DNA from: Mycosarcoma maydis
Taxonomy: Eukaryota > Basidiomycota > Ustilaginomycetes > Ustilaginales
Assembly: GCF_000328475.2 (NCBI RefSeq)
Contig: NC_026488.1
Coordinates: 496,001-560,000, forward strand
Direction of reading: 5' to 3'
DNA: 64,000 bases
Shown here: positions 22,150 through 32,483 of the stretch, one piece after another
Numbering within the stretch: position 1 is the first letter of the stretch
Layout: every line of letters starts with the position of its first letter
Made by a program: the position numbers and the translations under genes
The notes under the pieces: model-generated
Told to the model about the DNA's origin: nothing
The model's database searches: none
Seen by the model: the letters and a program-made list of their open reading frames with translations, nothing else

Positions 22150-22904
22150 ATGATGCGCGCCGCTTTCCTGGCTTTCGTGACGATATCACTGTCAATAAGC
22201 GTACGTTCAAGTGGTCTACCACCTTCCAGCTCAGCCTACTGGGGTTCGGGAACAGGTACACGAGATGGAAGAGACTCAGCTCTGCCGCAAGGAGGCAATA
22301 TCGAAAGCGGTCCAAGTACCGAACTATCGCTTGGAGGTGTCTTTGGAAGACAGGGTGAGAGGATCTCGCATGTAGGCGCCAGCTCAAGTCGAAAAAGGCC
22401 CGATGCAAGCGTTGGCAACGAGCATGACCTCGGATTGTCCCTCGGAAGGGAAGGATGGTCCGAAGAAGCTGTGCATCAAGCTAATCTCGAGCGAGCTGCA
22501 AATCTTAGGCGCAAATTTGCTCATTACCTAAATTACGACTTCGTCTTATGGCCAGAATCTTCGATCAATGCCAGGCGATACCAGACAAGTTTGCATAAGA
22601 TTCGAACCAGAGCTCGTTCAGCATACCGTCTGTAAGTAGCCGTCGACAATGTCTATACAGGCACGAGAAAAACTTCTGACTCTCCTTCTACCGAGTTTAC
22701 AGCCGAGACGAATTCAAAGATATCATTGACCAGGCTTTGGGGCCTGAAGTATGGTCGCAACAGGCTTTTGTTGATTGGTTCGATAGCCTTCCGCAACGTG
22801 CCCCAAGCACCCGGGACGAAGTGTCCAAGATTGACAAACAGGCCAAGAAGGTTATGAAAGAGGTGGAACAGATCGAGAACGTCTTCAGGAACTACAAGGC
22901 CTGA
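22150..22904 (+). CDS. Small secreted protein of the local W/Y family (member 5)
   Basis: Exons 22150-22631 and 22703-22904, intron 22632-22702 (GTAAGT...TTTACAG, phase 2), 227 residues. Signal peptide M-M-R-A-A-F-L-A-F-V-T-I-S-L-S-I-S-V. A variable G/S-rich region of ~110 residues follows, then the helix H-Y-L-N-Y-D-F-V-L-W-P-E (a diverged aromatic motif), and a basic helix to the intron. After it come W-S-Q-Q-A-F-V-D-W-F-D-S-L-P and a long charged terminal helix (K-I-D-K-Q-A-K-K-V-M-K-E-V-E-Q). It is the most diverged of the two-exon members: the aromatic motif is reduced and the L-T-x-x-x-R motif is not obvious. The intron position and phase tie it to the family. Confidence 0.68.
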
Positions 22905-24019
22905 CTTGTTAATTCATGGTCCTTCATGCTTCCAAGAACGTAAGCTCTTTTGTGGCGTATTATATGCACACTTGGTTTTAACGGAGAGCAATCTACCGCT
23001 TAGTGACTTTATCGCTTTGAACATTCCCGTTCTTCTCCTTCTGGAACCTTGCTTTGCTTGGGGGCAAGGGCGATTGGGTGCAGACCTCTTCTTCGCCCGT
23101 TTCGACCCATTTGTGTTTGAATCGGGGTGCAGCCAAGCTTCTTTCTCAGGCCTTGGAATCAAATTGATTAACAATGAGACGACTTCACGACTCCTAGTTC
23201 TTCGTGTGATCAAATTGAAAACGCTATGCGACTAGGTTCCCACTGACAACAGCACAACTGTTGACTGAATGGGTTTATGTGGTGATGACAAGGCGCTTTA
23301 AACGTGATTTTCGATGATAGGGACATAATGTACAGTAACTCCGAAATACTGGAGTAGGATTCGGCAACGTGCAACGTTTTCTTCCTTGTCGAACTATCGG
23401 TTTGGCGTACCCAATTGGTCATCTCATACCAATCGAGGGTTTCGACCCGTTCATAGAATTGAAATGTGGTAATATCTTGGGCAGAGATCCATACAGTCCT
23501 TCATAGTTATTGTCGTCCCTCCATTCTGTGTCGACGTCGACTAATTTTGACATGTGCTTGCGAATAGAGGTGGCTTAAGCATTTCTACCAACGACCCACA
23601 AAGCAACGGAGAAACAAGGAGAGCAGATGAGGAGGATGTTGAACCAAGGTAAGGCTCTAGAGTGCCAGCCGAGCTCATTTATTGCATCTTGCCATATACT
23701 TGCACGTTTCAATCGAGCGGCAAGAGCGCAAAGGCAGAAGCAGGCAAATTCATTTGTCGAAACTCGGCCTCCAAGACTGTGTGCTGCCGTGTGATCACAC
23801 GAATGAGATTGATCTCGTCGAAGAAACAGTCAAGTCTGAATGAAGCCAATCCAAGGGTATTGATCCGCGTAAGCACACATTAGCATATATAACAAGCACA
23901 TCTTTGGCGACCAAAGTCGTGAGTGTCTAAAGAAAGAATCGTCTCTAATTATCGTGACTCGTGACTACTTGTAACAAGAATCACGTTGACTCAACTATTT
24001 GCTTCGGAAAACTCTGACC
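22905..24019. other. Spacer before the four-unit gene
   Basis: No convincing gene in 1.1 kb. A TATATAA-type box (23885-23892) serves the next gene. Short frames lack signal peptides and family motifs. Confidence 0.4.
23885..23892 (+). promoter_or_regulatory. TATA box of the four-unit secreted protein
   Basis: ATATATAA about 130 bases before the start at 24020. Confidence 0.45.
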
Positions 24020-27000
24020 ATGCTTAAGCTAGGCGTTTTATTCGCTATCGCCGCTTTCTCGTTCGCCGCGGCTGGCCCTATCAAGCCACCTGACGATGTA
24101 GCGTTCCTCAGTGCCGTAAGCGGTCGCGCTAGTTCGATTCGCACCTTTTCGTCTCACGAGACTGACCCGCTCGGAATGAAGAGCGACAACAACTTTCATG
24201 AGGCCGTACTCCCCGCAGGGGTTCAAGCAGGGCTTATTGGCTTGCTTGAAAAGGACAAGCAGCGCGGACGCACCGTTCTCACGCGTAGGGAAGACAGCGT
24301 CGAAATCAATGCCGAAAGGGAGGCTGGTGAATTTGTCCATTCGCATCCAGTTCCTCATGTCGGGTCTGAGCCTCGTATACGCGACCTGCGCGCAAGAAGG
24401 ATTGACAACTCTCAACAGCCGTCACAGCAGCACCCTTCACAACAACCGCAGCAGCAACAATGGCTCACGAGAAATCAAGTGCTTGCTGATTTGGAAATGA
24501 CACCAAGCGAACCTGGGGCACACGCTATCGCCGACTTTCTGCGTCGACGCCAGCTGCTCATTGCTAGCATAAACATCGAGCGCACCCAGCGCCAATGGAT
24601 GACCGAAATGTACAGGCTTTATCAGCAACGACACCCAACGCGGGGGTCTGCAGTGAACTACGACAATTCGGCAGCCCTAATGCACGAGATGACGTTTCGT
24701 AGTGGTCGCGATCGTTTCCGCGACATCCAGCCTATCATCGACCACTTGCTGCAAAATGAAAGAGTCTTTGGGCTCAGTGGAGCCCGCGCTGCCTATCTCG
24801 AAGCACTGCGAAGCCGCTTCCAGCACACAGAAGTAGACATGACTCCCACTGTTGATGAGCTAATTGAAATAGGCCCCGCAGCAGAAATGTACGAAAGAAT
24901 TCGTCGTTGGGTCAACAACGACTTTGGAATGGAGGAACCAGCAGTTCGGGATCATCTTCGGGCCAGAATGAGGCGGGTCGTCCATGACCCTTTGCAATTC
25001 ATACAGGATTTCCACCTGCTCCAGCATGTCGAGAACGAGCTTGATGGTTTCGTCGATCGCGTCGATCAAGCAGCGACGGCGGCGAGAGCCGCAAGGGTCG
25101 TACCACAGCTCAAAAAGCGGAATCTCGAGTGGCAATTCCCCTCGCAAAAAGGGCCAGCAAAATCTCGAAAGATCGTACTGATACCCAGATCGAGCGATTC
25201 TGATAGACCTGCTACACTGACCGAAACCATGCAGAGCCTTGGTCTGGGTGCCGGTGACACTGGAGCCGAGCCTATTGCGAGATTTTGGCAAGAGGATCGG
25301 CAACTCTTCCCACCAGCTGCCCCTTCTCAAGCGACACTAATAGACCTACGAAATATCTACCGACAATATCAACTTGCGCATCCAGTCCGAGGCAGAGCAG
25401 TTGATATTAGAGATGACGATGTTCTAGCTCACCTGGTGACGGAACAAGCCGGAAGGAACCGATTTCGAGACATCGGCAGAGTAGTTCGCTATCTCACCGA
25501 CAATGCAAATCAGCTTGGACTTGACCAGCTCCGTGTCCGCTATCTGAACGCGCTTCAAGCCCGATTCGAACATGTTCATCGAATCCTCACGCCCACTCCA
25601 GACGAGATAGTAGATCGAGGCTTGGAACGTGTTCGAGCTGTGCAACCTCAGCGTACCATGATCTACGACATGGGAGCGATCGTCAATCGAGTCCTGGCAT
25701 TTTTGGAGGTGCGCGCCAATCTGGCAAATGCCAACTTCATGCGTGTCGCTCTCGATTCGACCCTCCTTAGCCATCTCGAGGAAAACCTTGATCGTCTCGT
25801 ACTAGATGCAGAAGCCCGAGTGGCCGACCGCACACGCGTTTTGCGACGCGATATACAGCAGAACGAGCCTGAAGGCGTCATAGAACATCACGAGCCAAGT
25901 TCGGAAGCAATCACGAAAGGGACAATATTCGAAACCGGAGATGCAAAGCGTCGCCTTCAACCGAGGCGCGTGGCTTCGTCGACAGAGGACGGAGTCGAAA
26001 GCAGTACTTCAGAATATTCGGCTCAAGCCCAAACCGACCGGAACGCACCTAGTCCCGATAGTAGGAGAGGGCATCTGAACATCGAGCGCTTCTTGCGACG
26101 CGAAGAGTCGCTGATCCCTCTGATTGATCGAGCACCCAACCATCGACAAGAACTGGTCAACCTGTATCGAGGCTACCAAGGAGTTGTAACGCCTAGAGGC
26201 CAAGACCTCAGCCTGGAAAATGTACGCCAGCTAGTAAGACTGATGCTACATGACATGGGTCGCGATCGCTTCCAGAGAATGGAGCCGATCCTATCTCACT
26301 TAATGGCGCAGCGAGAAGCTCTACAGAGGGATCAAAGACGACTAGACCTCGTAAAAGATCTGCACGACAGGTTCAGGGAGACACAGGCTCTTATGAGCCC
26401 GACACTCGACGACCTCGCAAGGGAGAAGCAGCGGGCGACTAACGGAGCACGTTCTGATCACGACTCTCAAGCAACATTGCAGACGATTGCCAAGGCAACG
26501 GCCGAACGTTCACACCGAGCGATAATCAAAGCCAATCGATTTCTGGAGGATCTCAAATTGATCAAGTTTCTCGAAGAGGAGCTCGAGGACATCAGCGGGC
26601 CAGTTCAGTCAACGCGTGAAGCAAGCCGGCATCTCGTCAAACGGGATGATAAATCTCTGGCATCAGGATCGGAGCCGGCATCACAGTCCACTGCACAGTT
26701 CACTGACGCAGACAGACGTTTCATTCTGTCGCCACTGGGTATGAGTCTAAGAGATGCACACGCACGCCAAATCGCAGCCTGGCGTCTGCATGAAGCAAGT
26801 CTCCTTCAGGATCGAAGCATCCCCGAAGACCTGCAAAAAAGTTTACGAGACAAATGGCTCTTGTACAGAGCCAAATTTCCCAACCTATCGGCACGTTCAC
26901 GAGCATCATCTTGGCCTACTAGTCTACATGCTTTCATCTACGCTGACGAGGGTGCAAGGTTCACACGGGCGAACGAGATCATCACGTAAGTACCCAGGGG

Positions 27001-27381
27001 GAGGTTATTCATCGGACAAAGTGATGAAGCTGACCGAAACCGATCTTTGACATGAGCAACAGCTTTCTGCTCGAGCATTCTGGACAGCTGGAACTATCAC
27101 AAAGGGAACTCGACTACTTGCTAGCGCTTCGATCACGCTTCGCGAAAACGGACGAGCTCATGCGACCTTTACCCTCAACCTTGTCGCTCTCTTTGCAAGG
27201 CACTAATCCTCATACTCAACCCCTGATCAGACAGCAGATGTTACACGTCCTTTCAAGCACACGCAAGGTGCGGATCGAAGCACATGGACGTCGTGTCGGT
27301 ATCGACTCGAAGCTGCTTGCTGTTTTCGAAGCGGAGATGGATTACTTGCATGAATTGCCCAGTGTTCTCTCGCGTCTTTAA
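24020..27381 (+). CDS. Large secreted protein with four family units and dibasic sites before and between them (member 6)
   Basis: Exons 24020-26985 and 27063-27381, intron 26986-27062 (GTAAGT...AACAG, phase 2), 1094 residues. Signal peptide M-L-K-L-G-V-L-F-A-I-A-A-F-S-F-A-A-A; the frame extends upstream only to a TTG. Four imperfect units begin near residues 169, 417, 686 and 916. Each has a helix (F-L-R-R-R / F-W-Q-E-D / F-L-R-R-E / W-R-L-H-E), an aromatic segment (M-Y-R-L-Y-Q-Q-R-H-P; I-Y-R-Q-Y-Q-L-A-H-P; L-Y-R-G-Y-Q-G; W-L-L-Y-R-A-K-F-P), R-F-R-D-I or R-F-T-R-A, a long helix with a R-S-R-F type end, M/L-x-P-T/L, and a closing helix (L-L-Q-H-V-E-N-E-L, L-L-S-H-L-E-E-N-L, L-I-K-F-L-E-E-E-L, L-L-A-V-F-E-A-E-M). 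Dibasic sites L-T-R-R (87-90), L-K-K-R (364-367), V-L-R-R (607-610) and L-V-K-R (872-875) precede each unit. The single intron lies in unit 4 where single-unit members have theirs. No known domain. Confidence 0.78.
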
Positions 27382-28200
27382 CCCTGACGAGCAGAATGGT
27401 CGATCTTCACATTCCTGTCTAACCACAATCATGAATCTCTCTTGACTGATTTGGAAAGAGCCATGATGGTTGACTGGCGAATCGGATTGGGTGTGAAGTT
27501 TATGATGGGAAAAGTGAGTCACACACGACTGCGACATTTCACGTCTTTGCCAAGGAGCGTGGAGCTGCCAATCGTGTGTTTCAAGTGTAGAAGAGATGGG
27601 CATTGCATGCACTGGCAAGCGTATCACTTGTAGTGCGTCTCGTGAGGTAGGGAGAGAGCGTCTGAGAGAGCGGAGCTTGCCTCGCTTTTATAAGCCAGTG
27701 TTTTTTCATATACACTATCTACTTGAGTTTTTTTCCTCCGTCATCTTTCTCAGCGTCGCTAGGCTGGTCATCGCCTAGCGCTCGCATTTTGCCTCCCTGT
27801 ACTCCCTCCATTTTGTCGTTCGCCCTTGCGCTCATCCAGCCCCCCTTTTTCCGGCGGGCAGGGAGCCTCATCGAGCTCTCTGGTCTCGCTACAGGTCTCA
27901 GCCGCAATCAAAGCATCTAGCATTCAACCAGCGAGTGACGATTAGCCGGGACATTCATGATTCGTTATTTTCCAGTCCCGGGTCGAGATCCTCCACCTCT
28001 CTCAAACCAGTGTGTACTCTTCAGACCTCTACTTGCTGGGAAGATATTCAACACGTCGTGATTATGGAAGTGCAACTGGCGACGCTCGTTCCCACGCACT
28101 GTCACGTGATGCGTCATAGTGGACAGACATCGCTCACACTTGCTTGTATACCCATCGAGGCTTTTGTCGTCCTTGATTCATGAAGCATATTCCCCCGCTG
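27382..28200. other. Spacer after the four-unit gene
   Basis: No gene seen in 0.8 kb. It is T-rich near 27700-27740. Frames on both strands are short and lack signal peptides. Confidence 0.4.
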
Positions 28201-28623
28201 CTATCTGCTGAGCATCTTGTCGCTTTGTGCTGCCATGTGCGCTGAAGGAGTTTGTGTCTGCCGCAGTAGTGTCGACGTATCATTTGACAGCGCATCGAAG
28301 TCTACACCGTTGCATGTTCCGTTCGGGTACCCACGGCGACAGCTGAAGTTGCCCACGGGTACGCGGGTAGGGTAGGGATTGTGTGGACGTCCTAGTAGCA
28401 CGGTCGGCTTCCGAGCACACACGGGATAAAACAACCGGCTCTCATACAAGCAGTTTCCGCGGCAACAGACAACGGTGGTATTGCGAGTTTGGGCTTTGCA
28501 CTGGTATCAGACGACCTCGGACCAACTTATGAACGTGGACGAAACACGGAGATTGCAAAATAGAACAATAGTGTGACGGTTTGACATTCTGCGCACCTTG
28601 CTCACACGAGGGTCCACGTTCAT
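28201..28623 (-). pseudogene. Possible broken gene for a small cysteine-rich protein
   Basis: On the minus strand one frame runs from ATG 28623 to a TAG at 28201, interrupted by a single TGA at 28507-28509. The 101 codons after the TGA encode a compact Cys-rich piece (V-V-C-C-R-G-N-C, a further V-C-A-R, then F-S-C-R-R-G-Y-P-N-G-T-C-N-G) with N-x-T/S sequons, the look of a small secreted protein. The 38 codons before it (second Met at residue 13) have only a weak hydrophobic stretch. Either the TGA is a real nonsense mutation or it lies in an intron whose donor I could not fix (a GTAAGA occurs at the ATG). It is unrelated by eye to the W/Y family and divergent from member 7, with 245 bases between starts. 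Confidence 0.3.
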
Positions 28624-28868
28624 CTTACTTTGAAGGCTGGCAAGGTCGACTCTGAGCACACTGCTCGACACCTGCAAGCGGTGTCGAGAGAACAGAGAAT
28701 AAATGTGATTCGTAGGTCGTCCTCCTTTTAGCCTGAAGCGATTGTTGCGGATGGACAACCAGCGTTGAGTTTGAAAGGTATATTTATCAAGCATGTCATG
28801 TCTGTCTCACTTCCGCTTCGTATCAGTGAGGAATATAGCTTGGCCGCGACCATTCACAGTTGTTGAGA

Positions 28869-29461
28869 ATGAGAGCCATCGCCGTTTCCAAGCTTGACAA
28901 GAAGCTTTGCCTGGTAGTGGCGTGCTGCTTGTTGTCCGTCTCGGCCATGCCCACGTTTGGTCAGAACAGCGCCCAGCCAAACTATCAGCAGACCATCGCC
29001 TACTCTTGGGAAACCTATCTCAACACGCAAAAATACAATCAGCTGCCTTCCTGGTCAACCGCACGTGGAAATCGACTTGGTGTTCTACCACAGCAGTTCA
29101 AAGCGTTTCGGGAGAGAATCTCGCATCTTGAGGAACTGAGAAGGTAGGACAAATCAAGACAATCGTGAATGTTGACTCTGAGCAAGGCTGCTTGAGTTTG
29201 AAAACTGACTTTGCTGCGCAATTCGTTCAAAACAGATGGGTTTTAAGCAATCACGAGGCGAACAAGGCGCTCACCGAGCAACAGCGGGCCACGCTTACCA
29301 TGCCCTTTTTTGCATGGGACCCACAGTCTCTGAGGTTGGAGAGAGGTGACTATCCTGGAATGGCCGAGAGGCTTGAACGGGAATCTTCCTTTATAGCCCA
29401 GGTTGAAACTGTTCTCAACGATGTTGTGAAGCATCTGCCGGACCTATCTCGGCCAATGTAA
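28869..29461 (+). CDS. Small secreted protein of the local W/Y family (member 7)
   Basis: Exons 28869-29143 and 29236-29461, intron 29144-29235 (donor GTAGGA, weak; acceptor AACAG; phase 2), 166 residues. A signal anchor/peptide lies at residues ~12-27 (L-C-L-V-V-A-C-C-L-L-S-V-S-A-M). Almost no variable region follows: the aromatic motif S-W-E-T-Y-L-N-T-Q-K-Y comes by residue ~47. Then the helix F-R-E-R-I-S-H-L-E-E-L-R-R to the intron, L-T-E-Q-Q-R-A-T-L-T-M-P-F-F-A-W, and a closing helix ending H-L-P-D-L-S-R-P-M. This is the most minimal member and the best template for the unit. One heptamer copy lies in its intron. Confidence 0.74.
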
Positions 29462-30345
29462 GGCTTCTCACTTCTGTGAGAGAAGTGACGATTGCTAAGC
29501 TAGTGATCTGACTGGGTACGCTCACGCGTGCAGAGAATGCAGAGAATACTCTTTGGGAGCCAACTTCGAAAATGTTCATGAAGATCGATGCTCAATACCA
29601 TACCGATTCTTCTCAACCTCCGCGAGAAAGGGTTAACGAGGCATGACAGATCTCGTTGATGAACTTGCACATGTGCCACCTGTGACTCACGACTTTGGCT
29701 CGTACCGAAGCGATCGTCTCATGCACTGCGGAGAGTGTCACAAAATCTTGCATGGTTGTCAACTCGATAGGATTGGTTTCGGCCAAGTCTCGGAGTTGAA
29801 AGCTCATTTGTGATTCACAATCGTGAATCACGATTACGGGTTTCTGGTACGGAGCTCTTGTTCATCCAAACCTTGAGAGATTATTTTCACCGGTACACTG
29901 AGTCGATCACGGAGCTGGTGGCGTGGGCTGACCATGCCTGTCTTCTCTCTGCCTGGCAGTACTATATGGCTTCCTTGTGGAGGCTTCTCGGTGGATGAGA
30001 TGACGTGAAGCGTGTGTCACAAGCAGACGGCGCTCGATACGGCAGGTGCATGGCAGTTGCCGCTAAAGCTTTATGAAGACAGATGCTGGTCGGACTTACT
30101 TCCCCCGCCCTAACCCGCTTGTCAAGAAAAGATCTTTGTGAGAGTGACTGTGTCAGGCGCAGGGAGCTTACACAAAGGCTCCATACAAGCACGCGGATAG
30201 TAGATAAAGATGCTCTTGATCTTCTGCACGAAGCGAATGTGTTCCCTGTGCCTCTTGTAAGCCTTCAAGCCAGACTTACAACAGCATTCACCATTAAGGT
30301 CCTTTAACAGCTTTGCGAGAAGTCGGTAGGGTGGTTGCAGCAGCA
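29462..30345. other. Spacer between members 7 and 8
   Basis: Heptamer cluster at about 29811-29836. A plus-strand fragment near 29850-29998 has aromatic residues (A-W-Q-Y-Y-M) but no start, signal or matching motif order, so I do not call a gene. Confidence 0.4.
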
Positions 30346-31453
30346 ATGGTGCGAATTCTTACCTTCGCATTGCTCATTGCCACTTTGCAAGCATGCCGGA
30401 CTGCGCCTTTAACGAAGAGAGCCGGAGTGGATACCACGCTGAGACTTGGTCCTCCTCAGCCGTCAGGTCAAGAGTCGCTGGGGCCAAAAGCGTTTTCCTC
30501 GGACTTGAATACCCCTCATTTGCATCAGGACGAGTCCCTTGATCCCAGGCCTGCTCCAGAAGATTTCGCGAGCCACCATCAACAACCAAGCGAAAATGTC
30601 TTCCGGACATTTCTCCCTACCGAACTATCTCTTGGACATCGACATGACCTCGCTCCTTTGAGAAATGATATGGTGCCGCCTGCGACGAGTGCAATGCAAG
30701 CTTTCAGGCCACAGGCGCGTCTAGTCCCATATCCCGACATCCGGCTAAGTGCTGCACGACCGCAGGGAACCCCGCAGAACCTTGTACCAACAAAGTTCAT
30801 CAAGAAGCCACGCACAAGAAAAGCGGTGAAACCTCAGCCCAGACTTGTCGCAGCTAGTAGCTCTGCAGTACCCAGTGCCCAAAAGTTTGGCTTGGTGGAT
30901 GCAATAAGGACCGATGACCAGACTGGTGCAGCCAGCCAGCTGAATCAGGAGGAGAGTCTTACGGCCTCAACGCTGTGGAGAAAGTATAGCGACAAGTATC
31001 TCAACCAGCCCCTACCTCGTCCCACTTTCCAGCGAGTCTTATTCCCGCAGGCCACTGCAGATTTTCAGGAGCGAATTGATGCACTCGAAAGCATCAAGAA
31101 GTGAGTATAGTTTAAAGCTACCGACGTGCCTTCTGCAGTGCAATCGAGATAGAAGAAAGGAGGGCAGCTGAGCTTACATATTGTTGAAATTCGTGATTCG
31201 CTCGCCCTACAGAAAGCTGTTGGCGCAACGCACCGAGCCAGATCTCACTCATTCGGAGCGGCGCCTTATCCTGACTCCTTTCAAGAGCTGGAATCTTATG
31301 ATCGCAGGAAACCAAAGGGCTTCTAAAGGATATCAGATCCAAGTCGACAATCGTATCGTTTCCGCTGCCGAGAGAGACTCACAACACATGCTCAAACTGG
31401 AGGCTCTACTGAAACGGCTGATAGACGACATGCCTCGCCCAATTCTTCGTTAA
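30346..31453 (+). CDS. Small secreted protein of the local W/Y family (member 8)
   Basis: Exons 30346-31100 and 31213-31453, intron 31101-31212 (GTGAGT...CTACAG, phase 2), 331 residues. Signal peptide M-V-R-I-L-T-F-A-L-L-I-A-T-L-Q-A-C, then an L-T-K-R dibasic site at about residues 22-25 (Kex2 type). It has the longest variable region of the single-unit members (about 180 residues, rich in P/Q/S/H). Then L-W-R-K-Y-S-D-K-Y-L-N, the helix F-Q-E-R-I-D-A-L-E-S-I-K-K to the intron, L-T-H-S-E-R-R-L-I-L-T-P-F-K-S-W-N, and a closing helix L-K-L-E-A-L-L-K-R-L-I-D-D-M-P. ATG 30346 directly begins the signal peptide. A heptamer copy lies in the intron. Confidence 0.74.
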
Positions 31454-31479
31454 AGAGCTATAGTGCACACGCTTCAGCT

Positions 31480-31875
31480 TCACAGTTGCGTTTGAAGGTC
31501 ACGCACAATAACTTTTGGACCGAACGCTAGGATCGAACTCAATACCTCGTTCCTGATCGTGCTTAGAAACTGAGGCACTACGGTCCATTCGTTAGGGCTT
31601 TGACCAACAAAGGTCCTCTTACAAGTACCTCGTAGTCCAATTATCATAACCCTCCTTGATCTATGACCTGACAGTATGTTGACGTGGTCATGTAAGAGTC
31701 GACCCAAGAACGAATGTTGGGGTGGCGAGCTGACGGTCGACCTGATCGATGCGGGCCTTTAGTCGAAGCTGCGAGCCAGAAAGCTTCCTTTTGAAGCATC
31801 GTTGATCGGTCCGGAGTGGAAAGGTGTTGGTGGCAAGGCTACCGCGAACAGCACGAAGCCGACTATGGCTCGCAT
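31480..31875 (-). pseudogene. Candidate decayed secreted-protein gene
   Basis: On the minus strand, ATG 31875 opens a 38-codon frame that starts like a signal peptide (M-R-A-I-V-G-F-V-L-F-A-V-A-L-P) and stops at 31759. About 50 bases further, in another frame, lies a family-like aromatic piece (S-W-V-D-S-Y-M near 31690-31709). Next, in yet another frame, is a stretch resembling the pre-intron helix. Frames are shifted and stops intervene, so if real it is a dead copy. The only opposite-strand member in the rightward array would be this one. The resemblance is short and judged by eye. Confidence 0.3.
31517..31586 (-). other. Degenerate tRNA-like sequence
   Basis: On the minus strand, 70 bases begin GGACCG and end CGGTCC (6 acceptor pairs). 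A D-arm-like TGC...CTCAGTTT...GCA lies at the right offset, and a T-loop/B-box core GAGTTCGATCC lies at the right place. The anticodon stem does not pair, the T-stem is poor, and the length is 2-3 bases short, so it is not a functional tRNA. It may be a decayed tRNA or tRNA-derived element inside the candidate pseudogene. Confidence 0.3.
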
Positions 31876-32483
31876 GACGGAGGCTTTGAAGGGGATGAGA
31901 GTGTGAGAAACAAGGCCAGAGTTGATCTGCATGGCTTTGAAAAACTTCAGAAGGGTGAGATGATGGTGACCGAGTGGCGAAAGAGCAGTAGTGCATGTTG
32001 TAGGCTCTGAGGCGAGGGGTCAGCATGTACGGATTGTGTGGGATGAAGGTGACGTGGATGGTCGAAGGATCCATGTTGAGGGACCGCTCCATTGTGTGAA
32101 AAGAGCCAGGTTGTGGGCTAATTGCGATTAGGAGGGTCTTGATTATGGCATTGCTATGACCCACCATGCAAGCCATCGATGGAGTTTTCGGAATGCAGAG
32201 ACTTCATCACTCGTCTATAGGCAATGCTGGCCGACACGGAAGGCTTTGCGGTTGCACCGCTCTTTCAAGATGAAGCCAATGTTACTTTGGCAATAGGCCT
32301 AATCGCAGTCTTTCATGTTGAGCTGAGCGCACTTGTACTTCTCACTATCACTCTGCAGTATGCACGCATTCATCTGGTTAGCTTCAGTGCTACGGTCTCC
32401 AAGGCGGCTCTCATCTGCTTCGTCGCTTTCCCTCACTACTTGTCCATTCGCTTCAAGCTATTGCTGCTACAATAACAGAAGTA
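31876..32483. other. Spacer before member 9
   Basis: No supported gene. A minus-strand frame continues through 32176 but lacks a signal peptide and looks like non-coding sequence read through. The right end is the 5' region of member 9; no clear TATA. Confidence 0.35.

Noticed and set aside
31688..32176. 162-codon minus-strand frame
   Set aside because: No signal peptide or motif and no coding-like composition; overlaps the candidate decayed gene in a different frame.
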